Of a stretch of 64,000 nt of DNA, positions 43,691 to 52,500 are shown piece after piece (the stretch's first letter is position 1; every line of letters starts with the position of its first letter). The notes under the pieces are model-generated. The model ran no database searches and had not been told where the DNA came from. It saw only the letters and a program-made list of their open reading frames with translations. A program made the translations under genes and the position numbers. Source of the DNA: Pseudomonas yamanorum. GTDB taxonomy: Bacteria > Pseudomonadota > Gammaproteobacteria > Pseudomonadales > Pseudomonadaceae. The stretch lies in assembly GCF_900105735.1 (NCBI RefSeq), contig NZ_LT629793.1, positions 434,001-498,000 of the forward strand. Direction: 5' to 3'.

Positions 43691-45265
43691 ATGGCTTTTA
43701 CCCGCAGGGAACTGATTTCCCGTATTGCCGCCGTGGGCGGTTATTCCGCCGCTGTCAGCGCATTGGGCGCGCTGGGGCTGACGCCTCAGGCGGTGGCATC
43801 GAGCTTTACCCCGCTGCAATTGGGCAGCACCGGCAAAGGCAAGAACGTGGTGGTGGTCGGCGCCGGGATCTCCGGGCTGGTCAGCGCCTATGAGCTGCGC
43901 AAGGCCGGGTTCAACGTGACGATCCTGGAAGCCCGCGACCGGGTGGGTGGACGCAACTGGACCCTGCGCCGAGGCACCAGGGTCGACTTCGACGACGGCA
44001 TCAGCCAGACCGTCGACTTTGATGACGGGCAGTTTTTCAACGCCGGCCCTGCGCGTATTCCCAGCCACCACCAGACGATTCTCGGCTACTGCCGCGAGCT
44101 GGGCGTGGAGTTGCAAGTACTGGTCAACAGCAGCCGCAACGCCTTGGCCCGGCCGGATACGCAACAGCCGGCGTTCCAGTTGCGCCAGGCGGTCAATGAC
44201 ACCCGTGGTCAGCTCTCGGAACTCCTGGCCCGCACAGTCAGCCGCAAGGCGTTGGACCAGGACCTGAGCGTGGATGACCGCAAAGCGTTGCTGAGTTTCC
44301 TCAAAGTGTACGGCGACCTCAACGGCGACCTGCAATACAAGGGTTCGGTACGCTCCGGCTACACCCGCGTGCCTGGCGCTGGCGACCAGACTGGGGTGAC
44401 GCGCGCGCCACTGGAGCTGCAAACCCTGCTTAACCCCAAGCTGTGGGGCGCACTGGTGTTCGATGAAATCCCGGAGTTTTCATCCACCATGTTCCAGCCG
44501 GTGGGCGGCATGGACCGCATTCCCTATGCCTTCTACGAACACCTCAAGGATGCGGTGCGCTTTAACGCTGAAGTCAGTGATATCCAGACGTCCGAACAAG
44601 GCAGCCGCATCAGCTACCGCGACCGTATCAGCGGCAAGACCCAGGTCCTGAGCGCCGACTACGCCATCGTCACCGTGCCCTTGCCACTGCTGGCGAAGCT
44701 GCCGAGCAACTTCACGCCGCCGTTCAAGCAGGCGATCCAGACCGCGCAAAGCGACCAGGCCAACAAGGTGGCCTGGCAGACGCCGCGCTTCTGGGAAACC
44801 GACTTCAACATCTATGGCGGCCTGTCGTACCTCGACCATGAAGTCAAAGGCTTGTGGTACCCCAGCGACCGCCTCAACAGCGCCCAGGGGATTCTGGTGG
44901 CGGCCTACAACACCAGCGAATCGGCCCAGGCCTTCAGCCAGAAATCCCTGGCCGAACAGTTCGCCTCTTCGCGCCAGGCGGTGGAACTGTTGCATCCCGG
45001 CCACAGCGCAAAACTGCAGAAGCCGGTAGCGATCAACTGGTCGAAAGTCAGCTACAGCAAAGGCCCGTGGATCGTTAACGACGAAGTCGGCGAAAGCGCC
45101 TACCGCCTGCTCAACGAGCCCCAGGGCCGTACTTACCTGGCCAGCGACGCCCTCGCCCACGGCGGTGTCGGCATCTGGCAGAACAGCGCCGCCGATTCGG
45201 CACGGCGCATCGTCTCGCTGATCGGCCGCCATGCCGAACGCCAGCAACCGGGCGTCGCCGCCTGA
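43691..45265 (+). CDS. Tat-exported flavin amine oxidase (L-amino-acid oxidase-like)
   Basis: 524 residues with a twin-arginine signal (FTRRELISRI, Arg5-Arg6) and a hydrophobic stretch. The FAD-binding motif is VVVVGAGISGLVSAYELRKA followed by LEARDRVGGRNWT. The C-terminal FAD contact is near ASDALAHGGVGIWQNSA. The fold is that of monoamine and L-amino-acid oxidases, which yield an imine plus hydrogen peroxide. Tat export suits a folded FAD enzyme in the periplasm. The next gene, 24 bases downstream, encodes an exported RidA protein that could hydrolyse the imine. Confidence 0.88.
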   Translation: MAFTRRELISRIAAVGGYSAAVSALGALGLTPQAVASSFTPLQLGSTGKGKNVVVVGAGISGLVSAYELRKAGFNVTILEARDRVGGRNWTLRRGTRVDFDDGISQTVDFDDGQFFNAGPARIPSHHQTILGYCRELGVELQVLVNSSRNALARPDTQQPAFQLRQAVNDTRGQLSELLARTVSRKALDQDLSVDDRKALLSFLKVYGDLNGDLQYKGSVRSGYTRVPGAGDQTGVTRAPLELQTLLNPKLWGALVFDEIPEFSSTMFQPVGGMDRIPYAFYEHLKDAVRFNAEVSDIQTSEQGSRISYRDRISGKTQVLSADYAIVTVPLPLLAKLPSNFTPPFKQAIQTAQSDQANKVAWQTPRFWETDFNIYGGLSYLDHEVKGLWYPSDRLNSAQGILVAAYNTSESAQAFSQKSLAEQFASSRQAVELLHPGHSAKLQKPVAINWSKVSYSKGPWIVNDEVGESAYRLLNEPQGRTYLASDALAHGGVGIWQNSAADSARRIVSLIGRHAERQQPGVAA

Positions 45266-45289
45266 AATTTCTCACTCAAGGAATGATCG

Positions 45290-45781
45290 ATGAAAACTCT
45301 CTTTGCAGGACTGCTGATGACCGCCACCACCCTCGCCGCCCACGCCGATGAGATCAAGCGCGTGCCGCTGCCCAACTCGAACTTCCCGATCTCACTGGCG
45401 GTGTCGGTACCACCGCAGACCGAACTGCTGTTTGTCAGCGGCTTGCTGGCCGACCTGCATGACCCCAAGGCACCGAAAGACTCGTTTGCAGCCTATGGCG
45501 ACACGGCCATCCAGACCACGTCGATCCTCAATAAGCTCAAGGGCGTGCTGCAAAGCCAGGGCCTGGATCTGGGGGATGTGGTGCAGTTGCGGATATTCCT
45601 GGTGGGCGATCCCGCCAAGGGCGGCAAGCTCGACTTTGCCGGTTTGCAGGAAGGCTACACGCCGTTCTTCGGCAGTGCCGAGCAGCCGAAAAAACCGGCA
45701 CGCACCGCGGTGCAAGTCGTCGCCCTGCCATTGCCCGGCGGGCTGGTGGAAATCGAAGCGGTTGCCGCGCGCAAACGCTGA
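45290..45781 (+). CDS. Exported RidA-family enamine/imine deaminase
   Basis: 163 residues with a cleavable signal peptide (MKTLFAGLLMTATTLAAHA). The body is a YjgF/RidA fold: FVSGLLADLHDPK, LQSQGLDLGDVVQLRIFLVG and the C-terminal KPARTAVQVVALP. The arginine needed for 2-iminoacid hydrolysis (Arg105 in enteric RidA) aligns with Arg138, and the glutamate near the end with Glu154 (VEIEAVAAR). RidA proteins are normally cytoplasmic, so a signal peptide directly after an exported amine oxidase is notable. Confidence 0.85.
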   Translation: MKTLFAGLLMTATTLAAHADEIKRVPLPNSNFPISLAVSVPPQTELLFVSGLLADLHDPKAPKDSFAAYGDTAIQTTSILNKLKGVLQSQGLDLGDVVQLRIFLVGDPAKGGKLDFAGLQEGYTPFFGSAEQPKKPARTAVQVVALPLPGGLVEIEAVAARKR

Positions 45782-45818
45782 CCCAAGGATCGATCCGGGA
45801 TCAAGGAGCTTCACTCTC

Positions 45819-48278
45819 ATGCATAGCCGTCCCTTATTGCTGCCGCTCTCGCTGGCGTGCGGCCTGGCGTCCTTCGGCGTCGAATCCGCCGAAGACCGCT
45901 CTCCCACCCTCGACACCGTCGTCGTCACCGGCAACCGTGGCGCCGAACAACGTACCGTCACCACCAGCCCCACGCCCATTGATGTGATCAGCGGCGAACA
46001 GCTGCGGGCCGTGGGCAAGCCGAGCCTGTTGGAAGCCCTGGGCAAGCTCATCCCCTCGTTCAACCTGCCCGACCGCGCCGGCTGGGATGCCAGCGGCGTG
46101 GTGCGCTCGGCCACCTTGCGCGGCTTGACCGCCTCCCATGTGCTGGTGCTGGTCAACGGGAAACGGCGCCACACCAGCGCCACCCTGAACATCAACGGCA
46201 TCAACAGCGGCGCCGCTCCCAGCGACCTCGACCTGATCCCGGTGGCCGCCATCGACCATGTGGAAGTGCTGCGCGACGGTGCGGCGGCGCAGTACGGTTC
46301 GGATGCGATTTCCGGGGTGATCAATATCATCCTCAAGCAGACCACCGGCGGCAGTTCCGACACCACCCTGGGCCAGAACTACGACGGCAAGCGCGGCACC
46401 GGCCAGGAGGCCCTGAACTATGGCTTCCAGGTAGGCGAAGCCGGGGTGCTCAACGTGTCCCTCGATACCCGCTACCAGGAGCGCGACAACAAGGCCGGCA
46501 GCAATGGCTACAGCAACCATTACTATCCGCTGGCGGATGGTTCACCCGACCCGCGTGAAGCCACTTCCAGCCACCACACCTACAAAGGCTACGGCTCGTC
46601 CCGCAGCCAACTGGCCGACGTCGCCTACAACCTCGACTTGCCCCTGAACGACGACCTGACGCTGTACTCGTTCTCCACCCTGGCGACCCGGGAGAACAAC
46701 GACGGCCAGAACTTCCGCCTGCCCAATGGCCGCAACACCATCACCACCGGGCCCAATGGCTACCCCAATGGCTACAGCCCGTACTGGCTGGTCAACGAGA
46801 CCGACTTTCAATCCGCCTTCGGTGCCAAGGGTAACGACCTCGGCGGCGGTTGGGGTTGGGACTTGAGCAGTACCTACGGGCGCAACTATGCCAAGCAGCG
46901 TACCTACGACAACCAGAACCCGTCCCTGGGTGAAAGCACGCCGAACAGGTTCACCTCCGGGATCTACATCGCCGACCAGCTCACCACCAACCTCGACCTG
47001 AAAAACACCTACGAGATCGGCCTGGCCAAGCCCCTGGACGTAGCGTTCGGCCTGGAGCATCGGCGCGAAAGCTACGAGACCCGCGCCGGCTCCGAGGCCT
47101 CTTATATCGATGGCGGCTACGTGTTCCCGGCTGGCCATCCACGGGCCGGGCAGCGTCCCGATCCGGGGGCCCAGGTCACCAACGGCATCCGCCCCGAAGA
47201 CGCGCAGAAGGTCAGCCGCAACAGCGTCGCCAGCTATGTCGACCTGGGCTTCTACCCCACCGAGCAGTGGTACGTCGGCGTGGCCGGGCGCTACGAGCAT
47301 TACAACGAAGGCGTCGGCGGCACCCGCAGCGGCAAGCTCAGCACGCGGTATGCGTTCAACCCGGTGTTTGCCCTGCGCGGCACCGTGAGCAACGGTTTTC
47401 GTGCGCCGTCCCTGGCCAACGAGATTTTCACGGCGCGCTCCACCGGGTTCGACACCATCAATGGCGTGTACCAATCGTATAACTACGTGATCCTGCCGGT
47501 GGATTCCGCCGGCGCCCAGGCCTTGGGTGCCAAGTCATTGAAACCGGAGCGCTCGACCAACTTCAGCCTCGGGTTTGCCGTTACCCCAAGCGATGACTTG
47601 AGCCTCACGGTGGACGGCTACGTGATCAACCTGCGGGACCGCCTGGTACTCAGCGAGCGCTTCCAGGGCCCGGGCATTGCGGCGCTGCTGGACGGCATCG
47701 GCGTACCGGCCACCGCCGGCGCGCAGTACTTCACCAACGGCGCCAACACCCGCACCTCCGGGGTGGACGTGGTGGGCAACTACCGGCAAAACCTCGACCG
47801 CTACGGCTCGGTGAAATGGACCGCGGCGCTGAACTACAACCACACGGAAATCCTCAGCGTCAACGACACCCCGGCGCAGCTCGCCGCCCTGGGCGACTTC
47901 CAGTTGATGGGCCGCCAGTCCCGGGCGCTGATTACCAAAACCTCACCCAGCAGCAAGATGATCTTCTCCGCCGACTGGGCGATCCACGACTTCGACGTCA
48001 ACCTGCGCTTGACCCGCTACGGCACCTACACCGAGGTCAACAGCTCCAGCGACCCGAGCCTGGACCGCACGTATTCGGCCAAATGGATCACCGACCTCGA
48101 TGTGGCCTATGCAATCACCAAACAGCTGACAGTGGCCGTGGGTGCGCAGAACCTGTTCGACAAATACCCGGATCATATCGGCGTGAAGAACTCTTCGTTC
48201 GGCGATAACTGGGGCAGCTATTCGCCGTTCGGGTTTACCGGCGGGTATTACTACAGCCGGGTGCAGTACGCGTTCTGA
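45819..48278 (+). CDS. TonB-dependent outer-membrane receptor
   Basis: 819 residues from ATG 45819, after CAAGGAGC; earlier in-frame starts fall inside the RidA gene. Signal peptide PLLLPLSLACGLASFG. The plug contains LDTVVVTGNRGAEQ, SPTPIDVISGEQL, LRGLTASHVLVLVNGKRRHT, VEVLRDGAAAQYGSDAISGV and INIILK. The barrel terminates in a TonB-receptor-type last strand (SRVQYAF). There is no signalling domain. It belongs to a different branch from the receptor at 41.5 kb, so the two may take up related but distinct ligands. A convergent LysR gene begins one base after its stop. Confidence 0.9.
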   Translation: MHSRPLLLPLSLACGLASFGVESAEDRSPTLDTVVVTGNRGAEQRTVTTSPTPIDVISGEQLRAVGKPSLLEALGKLIPSFNLPDRAGWDASGVVRSATLRGLTASHVLVLVNGKRRHTSATLNINGINSGAAPSDLDLIPVAAIDHVEVLRDGAAAQYGSDAISGVINIILKQTTGGSSDTTLGQNYDGKRGTGQEALNYGFQVGEAGVLNVSLDTRYQERDNKAGSNGYSNHYYPLADGSPDPREATSSHHTYKGYGSSRSQLADVAYNLDLPLNDDLTLYSFSTLATRENNDGQNFRLPNGRNTITTGPNGYPNGYSPYWLVNETDFQSAFGAKGNDLGGGWGWDLSSTYGRNYAKQRTYDNQNPSLGESTPNRFTSGIYIADQLTTNLDLKNTYEIGLAKPLDVAFGLEHRRESYETRAGSEASYIDGGYVFPAGHPRAGQRPDPGAQVTNGIRPEDAQKVSRNSVASYVDLGFYPTEQWYVGVAGRYEHYNEGVGGTRSGKLSTRYAFNPVFALRGTVSNGFRAPSLANEIFTARSTGFDTINGVYQSYNYVILPVDSAGAQALGAKSLKPERSTNFSLGFAVTPSDDLSLTVDGYVINLRDRLVLSERFQGPGIAALLDGIGVPATAGAQYFTNGANTRTSGVDVVGNYRQNLDRYGSVKWTAALNYNHTEILSVNDTPAQLAALGDFQLMGRQSRALITKTSPSSKMIFSADWAIHDFDVNLRLTRYGTYTEVNSSSDPSLDRTYSAKWITDLDVAYAITKQLTVAVGAQNLFDKYPDHIGVKNSSFGDNWGSYSPFGFTGGYYYSRVQYAF

Positions 48279-48279
48279 C

Positions 48280-49167
48280 TCAACAACCGCCGGCCAGGCG
48301 CTCACGCAGAAACTCGATCAACGCCTGCACCGGGCGCGAGCTCTGGCGGTGCTGGGGGTACACCGCTGACAGGGTCAGGGACTCCGGCGTAGTGTCTTCC
48401 AGCAGCGCCACCAGCCGGCCGTCCTGCAAGGCTTGGGCGACGATAAAGTTCGGCAGATACGTGATACCCAACCCGGCGATCGCCGCGTCCCGCAGCAGCT
48501 CACCGTTGTTGACGCGCATGCGTCCGCTGACGTTGCGGGTGTGGGGTTTGCCATCGACCTTGAAGTGCCATTGCACCTGGCGACCATGGCCGTAAGGCAG
48601 GCATTCGTGGTCGACCAGATCATCGGGGGTCTGGGGCGTACCGTGGAGGGCCAGGTAGTCCGGGCTGGCGCAGTAGACGCGCTGCACACTGGCGATGCGC
48701 CGGGCGATCAGGGTCGAGTCTTCCAGGGTGCCGATGCGCAGCACCAGGTCGTAGCCTTCGCTGATCAGGTCTACCGGGCGGTCGCTGAGGTCGACTTCCA
48801 CGGTGACGTGGGGGTGGCGTTGCAGGAACAACGGCAACAGGCTGCCCAGGTGCGCCATGGCAAACGACAACGGTGCGCTCAGGCGGATGGTGCCTCGGGG
48901 GTCGGTGTTTTGCCCGGTGATGCCCTGCTCCACTTGCTCGACTTCACTGAGCAGGCGCAGGGCGGATTCGTAGTAACTCTGGCCCAGGGGCGTGACGTCC
49001 AGGCGGCGGGTGGAGCGGTTGAGCAGGCGTACGCCGAGGCGCTCTTCCAGCTGGATCAGGCGGCGGCTGACAAATTGCTTGGACAGGCCAAGGTGTTCGG
49101 CGGCGGCGGTGAAGCTGCCGGATTCCATGACCTGGCAAAACAGGCGCATGTCTTCGAAGGGGTTCAT
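48280..49167 (-). CDS. LysR-family transcriptional regulator
   Basis: 295 residues. Winged helix: FCQVMESGSFTAAAEHLGLS, KQFVSRRLIQLEERLGVRLL, RSTRRLDVTPLG. The effector domain starts IRLSAPLSFAMAHLGSLLPL, as in the AaeR/DmlR-like branch. It ends face to face with the receptor gene and has no divergent partner, its upstream gap holding a REPIN. A role in controlling the receptor/amine oxidase run is possible from position only. Confidence 0.87.
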   Translation of the reverse strand: MNPFEDMRLFCQVMESGSFTAAAEHLGLSKQFVSRRLIQLEERLGVRLLNRSTRRLDVTPLGQSYYESALRLLSEVEQVEQGITGQNTDPRGTIRLSAPLSFAMAHLGSLLPLFLQRHPHVTVEVDLSDRPVDLISEGYDLVLRIGTLEDSTLIARRIASVQRVYCASPDYLALHGTPQTPDDLVDHECLPYGHGRQVQWHFKVDGKPHTRNVSGRMRVNNGELLRDAAIAGLGITYLPNFIVAQALQDGRLVALLEDTTPESLTLSAVYPQHRQSSRPVQALIEFLRERLAGGC

Positions 49168-49232
49168 TGTCGCTTCTCGGTGGACGCTGGGCTGTTTTAT
49201 AGCCGGTCAGTCGCCACACCACAAATCAAAAT

Positions 49233-49320
49233 GTGGGAGCGGGCTTGCTCGCGAATGCGGTGGGTCAGTCGGTACATGTATTGACTGGCACACCGCATTC
49301 GCGAGCAAGCCCGCTCCCAC
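49233..49320. repeat. REPIN (inverted REP pair, GCTCGCGAATGCG variant)
   Basis: GTGGGAGCGGGCTTGCTCGC continuing to GAATGCG is mirrored by CGCATTCGCGAGCAAGCCCG to 49320. The core is as in the other three pairs but the inner part differs (CTCGCGAATGCG for CCTGCGAT). It lies between the LysR gene start and the hydrolase stop. Confidence 0.9.
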
Positions 49321-49349
49321 ATTGGATTACCTACACATCCGAGAGCGGG

Positions 49350-49967
49350 TTACTTGGCCGCCAGCGCCGAGTAGCTGTTCATCAGGTTGCGATAGTTGGG
49401 AATGCGCGGCGACAGCAGGTTGGCCAGGCCTTCCATGTCGTTGCGCCAGTCCCCTTGCAGCTCGCAGGCCACCGAGAACCAGTTCACCAGCTGCGCACCA
49501 GCAGCCGTCATCCGCGCCCAGGCGGCCTGTTGCACGGTTTCGTTGAAGGTGCCCGACGCATCGGTGACCACGAACACTTCAAAGCCTTCAGCCAGGGCGG
49601 ACAGCGTCGGGAAGGTGACGCAGACATCCGTCACCACACCGGCAATGATCAGTTGCTTGCGCCCGGTGGCTTTCACCGCCTGAACGAAGTCCGCGTTGTC
49701 CCATGCGTTGATCTGGCCAGGACGCGGGATGTACGGCGCGTCCGGGAACAGTTCTTTCAACTCCGGCACCATCGGGCCGTTGGGGCCGTTTTCGAAGCTG
49801 GTGGTGAGGATGGTCGGCAGCTTGAAGAACTTGGCCAGGTCCGCCAGGGCCAGCACGTTGTTCTTGAACTCGTTGGGCGAGAAGTCCTGCACCAGCGAGA
49901 TCAGGCCGGTCTGGTGATCCACCAGCAGGACCACGGCGTCGTCTTTGTTCAGGCGTTTGTAAGTCAT
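49350..49967 (-). CDS. ycaC: YcaC-like isochorismatase-family hydrolase
   Basis: 205 residues, the length of YcaC. Catalytic residues are visible: Asp17 in LLVDHQTGL and Cys116 in VVTDVCVTFP, with the cis-peptide region before it. FFKLPTILTTSFENGPNGP and IPRPGQINAWDN are also typical of the YcaC branch. The true substrate of YcaC proteins is not established. It is 24 bases after an amidohydrolase gene, so both may act on one amide-containing compound. Confidence 0.88.
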   Translation of the reverse strand: MTYKRLNKDDAVVLLVDHQTGLISLVQDFSPNEFKNNVLALADLAKFFKLPTILTTSFENGPNGPMVPELKELFPDAPYIPRPGQINAWDNADFVQAVKATGRKQLIIAGVVTDVCVTFPTLSALAEGFEVFVVTDASGTFNETVQQAAWARMTAAGAQLVNWFSVACELQGDWRNDMEGLANLLSPRIPNYRNLMNSYSALAAK

Positions 49968-49991
49968 GGAAACACTCCTTTGGGGTTAGAT

Positions 49992-51830
49992 TCAGAAGGC
50001 AAAACACGAGCAGCCAAACGCGCCCCAGAAACCCTGGAAGTCGCTGACCGGCACGTTCGAGAGACGCGCCCGTTCATGGCTATGGGAATGCACACCACAG
50101 GGGCCGCTGCACTGGTGCACCTGGGCCTGTAGCGGTGAAGTCGGGCGCCAGTGGCCCGGCACCTTGACCACCGGCGACCAGTCCGGCAGCACGGGCACGC
50201 GAGGCGGCGCGAAATCTTCAAAGTCGCCGGCGCCGTAGACCACCTTGCCACCGACCACGGTGAGCACCGATTCGATCCACTTGATGGCTTCCTCGTCGAC
50301 GCTGAAGAAGTCCGCCGACAGGGCCGCCACGTCCGCCAATTGGCCGACCTTGATCTGGCCTTTCTTGCCCTGCTCGGAAGAGAACCAGGCGCTGCCGTGG
50401 GTGAACAGTTCCAGGGCGGTCAGCCGGGACAAACCCTCGGCGTGCAGTTCCAGCCCGCCCACGGTGCGGCCGCTGACCATCCAGTACAGCGAGGTCCAGG
50501 GGTTGTAGCTCGACACCCGGGTGGCGTCGGTGCCAGCGCCCACCGGCACGCCCTCGGCGAGCATGCGCTTGATCGGCGGCGTGGCCTCGGCAGCCTTGGC
50601 GCCGTAGCGCTCCACAAAGTACTCACCCTGGAACGCCATGCGGTCCTGGATCGCGATACCGCCGCCCAGCGCCCGCACCCGTTCGATGTTCTGCGGGGTG
50701 ATGGTTTCGGCGTGGTCGAAGAACCACGGCAGGCCGTTGAACGGGATGTCGCGGTTGACCTTCTCGAACACGTCGAGCATCCGCGAGATCGACTCGTTGT
50801 AGGTGGCGTGCAGGCGGAACGGCCAGCGCTGTTCTACGAGGTGGCGCACCACCGGTTCCAGCTCCTGCTCCATGGTCAGCGGCAGGTCCGGGCGGGGTTC
50901 GAGGAAGTCTTCGAAGTCGGCAGCCGAGAACACCAGCATCTCGCCGGCGCCGTTGTGGCGCAGGTAGTCGTCGCCCTGGTGCAGGGTCACGCTGCCGGTC
51001 CAGTTCTTGAAGTCGCTGAGTTCTTCCTTGGGCTTCTGGGTGAACAGGTTGTAGGCGATGCGCACGGTCAGTTGCTGGTCCTTGGCCAACTGCTCGATCA
51101 CTGCGTAGTCGTCGGGGTAGTTCTGGAAACCGCCGCCGGCGTCGATGGCACTTGTCAGCCCCAGGCGGTTGAGTTCACGCATGAACTGACGGGTGGAATT
51201 CACCTGGTATTCCAGAGGCAGTTTCGGGCCCTTGGCCAGGGTCGCGTAGAGAATCATCGCGTTGGGCCGTGCCACCAGCATGCCGGTGGGGTTGCCGTTG
51301 TGGTCGCGCACGATCTCGCCGCCGGGCGGGTTCGGTGTGTCCTTGGTGTAGCCGGCCACCCGGAGGGCCGCGCGGTTGAGCAAGGCGCGGTCATACAGGT
51401 GCAACACGAACACCGGCGTGTCGGGGGCGGCCTGGTTGAGTTCGTCGAGGGTGGGCATGCGCTTTTCAGCGAACTGGAATTCGTTCCAGCCCCCCACCAC
51501 CCTCACCCACTGCGGCGTGGGCGTGCGGTCGGCCTGGTCTTTGAGCATGCGCAGGGCATCGGCCAGGGACGGCACGCCTTCCCAGCGCAGTTCAAGGTTG
51601 TAGTTCAAGCCGCCACGGATCAGGTGCAGGTGCGAGTCGTTAAGGCCAGGGATGACGGTGCGACCCTTGAGGTCGATGACCTGGGTACCACTGCCGCGCA
51701 GGGCCATGGCTTCGCCGTCGGTGCCCACCGCGACAAAACGTCCCTGGTGGATCGCGACTGCCGTAGCGCGGGGATTTTCACGGTCCACGGTGTGGAACTG
51801 GCCATTGAACAGAATCAGATCGGCGTTCAT
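49992..51830 (-). CDS. YtcJ-like amidohydrolase with an unusual Cys/His-rich tail
   Basis: 612 residues of the amidohydrolase superfamily 3 type. GRTVIPGLNDSHLHLIRGG is the metal-binding motif near the N terminus (N-D-S-H-x-H), ARPNAMILYATLAKG and PWFFDHAETIT are internal markers, and GAGTDATRVSSYNPW holds the last metal ligand. After the family ends, at about residue 560, comes a tail with CSGPCGVHSHSH and a final GCSCFAF, which I do not know from YtcJ relatives. The ABM gene stop upstream overlaps its start by 4 bases. The substrate is unknown. Confidence 0.85.
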   Translation of the reverse strand: MNADLILFNGQFHTVDRENPRATAVAIHQGRFVAVGTDGEAMALRGSGTQVIDLKGRTVIPGLNDSHLHLIRGGLNYNLELRWEGVPSLADALRMLKDQADRTPTPQWVRVVGGWNEFQFAEKRMPTLDELNQAAPDTPVFVLHLYDRALLNRAALRVAGYTKDTPNPPGGEIVRDHNGNPTGMLVARPNAMILYATLAKGPKLPLEYQVNSTRQFMRELNRLGLTSAIDAGGGFQNYPDDYAVIEQLAKDQQLTVRIAYNLFTQKPKEELSDFKNWTGSVTLHQGDDYLRHNGAGEMLVFSAADFEDFLEPRPDLPLTMEQELEPVVRHLVEQRWPFRLHATYNESISRMLDVFEKVNRDIPFNGLPWFFDHAETITPQNIERVRALGGGIAIQDRMAFQGEYFVERYGAKAAEATPPIKRMLAEGVPVGAGTDATRVSSYNPWTSLYWMVSGRTVGGLELHAEGLSRLTALELFTHGSAWFSSEQGKKGQIKVGQLADVAALSADFFSVDEEAIKWIESVLTVVGGKVVYGAGDFEDFAPPRVPVLPDWSPVVKVPGHWRPTSPLQAQVHQCSGPCGVHSHSHERARLSNVPVSDFQGFWGAFGCSCFAF

Positions 51831-52420
51831 AGGGTTTCCTTTACAGAGGCTTCAAGCCAGGGCGCGAACAGGCGGGTGGCCGCCGGCATCAGCAGGTAAA
51901 CCACCAGTACAACGATGGTCAGGGTGACCAGGAAGGTGGCGACGATGTAGTTGGACAGGAACGGATGCAGCCTCAGTACCGGGCCCCAGATGATCGGTAC
52001 CAGCAAGGTCAGCGGCAGGATCACCAGCAGCGTGACCACCGCCTGCTTCCAGCGCGGCGGCTTGGCAGCCGCGTCGGCCAGGGGCGAAAACCAGAACTCG
52101 TTGACCGCGCCGACTTCAGTCTGGTCGCCGTCGGCCAGCATCGGTGCCGCTTCGTTGATCAGCTCCAGGCGCTGCGGCGACTCCAGCCAGCGTTCCAGGT
52201 CATCGGTGGAGCGGTAACGCAGCACGCAGGTGAACAGCGCCAGGCCGCCCTGCTTGCTGCGCACCACGTCAACGCCGAGGTGGCCGGGGCGCTCGCCGGC
52301 AATGCGCACGATGCGCCGCAGCCAGGCTTCGTAGTCGGCTTCGTGGCCGGGTTTGATGCGGTGTTTGACCACCAAGGTGACAACCTCGTCCGGGCCGCCT
52401 TGCTGCGTGACTGAGTCCAT
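51827..52420 (-). CDS. Antibiotic-biosynthesis-monooxygenase (ABM) domain membrane protein
   Basis: 197 residues from ATG 52420, after GGGGAGGGGCACG; a longer frame to 52582 lacks a good site. Residues 12-100 form an ABM ferredoxin-like domain (VTLVVKHRIKPGHEADYEAW, CVLRYRSTDDLERWLES). Two membrane helices follow (VVTLLVILPLTLLVPIIWGP and a second one in YIVATFLVTLTIVVLVVYLL). Such fusions are common beside amidohydrolase genes, but their role is unknown. It overlaps the amidohydrolase start. Confidence 0.85.
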   Translation of the reverse strand: MDSVTQQGGPDEVVTLVVKHRIKPGHEADYEAWLRRIVRIAGERPGHLGVDVVRSKQGGLALFTCVLRYRSTDDLERWLESPQRLELINEAAPMLADGDQTEVGAVNEFWFSPLADAAAKPPRWKQAVVTLLVILPLTLLVPIIWGPVLRLHPFLSNYIVATFLVTLTIVVLVVYLLMPAATRLFAPWLEASVKETL

Positions 52421-52500
52421 CGTGCCCCTCCCCTGAATACGTGAGCGATGGCCGCAGTGTGGGGCGTCGCGCAGCGTAAAAATTGGATGTACGTGCTCTG

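Noticed and set aside
50151..51899. A 582-residue + strand frame antisense to the amidohydrolase gene
   Set aside because: The minus-strand gene has clear metal-binding motifs and operon overlaps; the antisense frame has neither motifs nor a start site.
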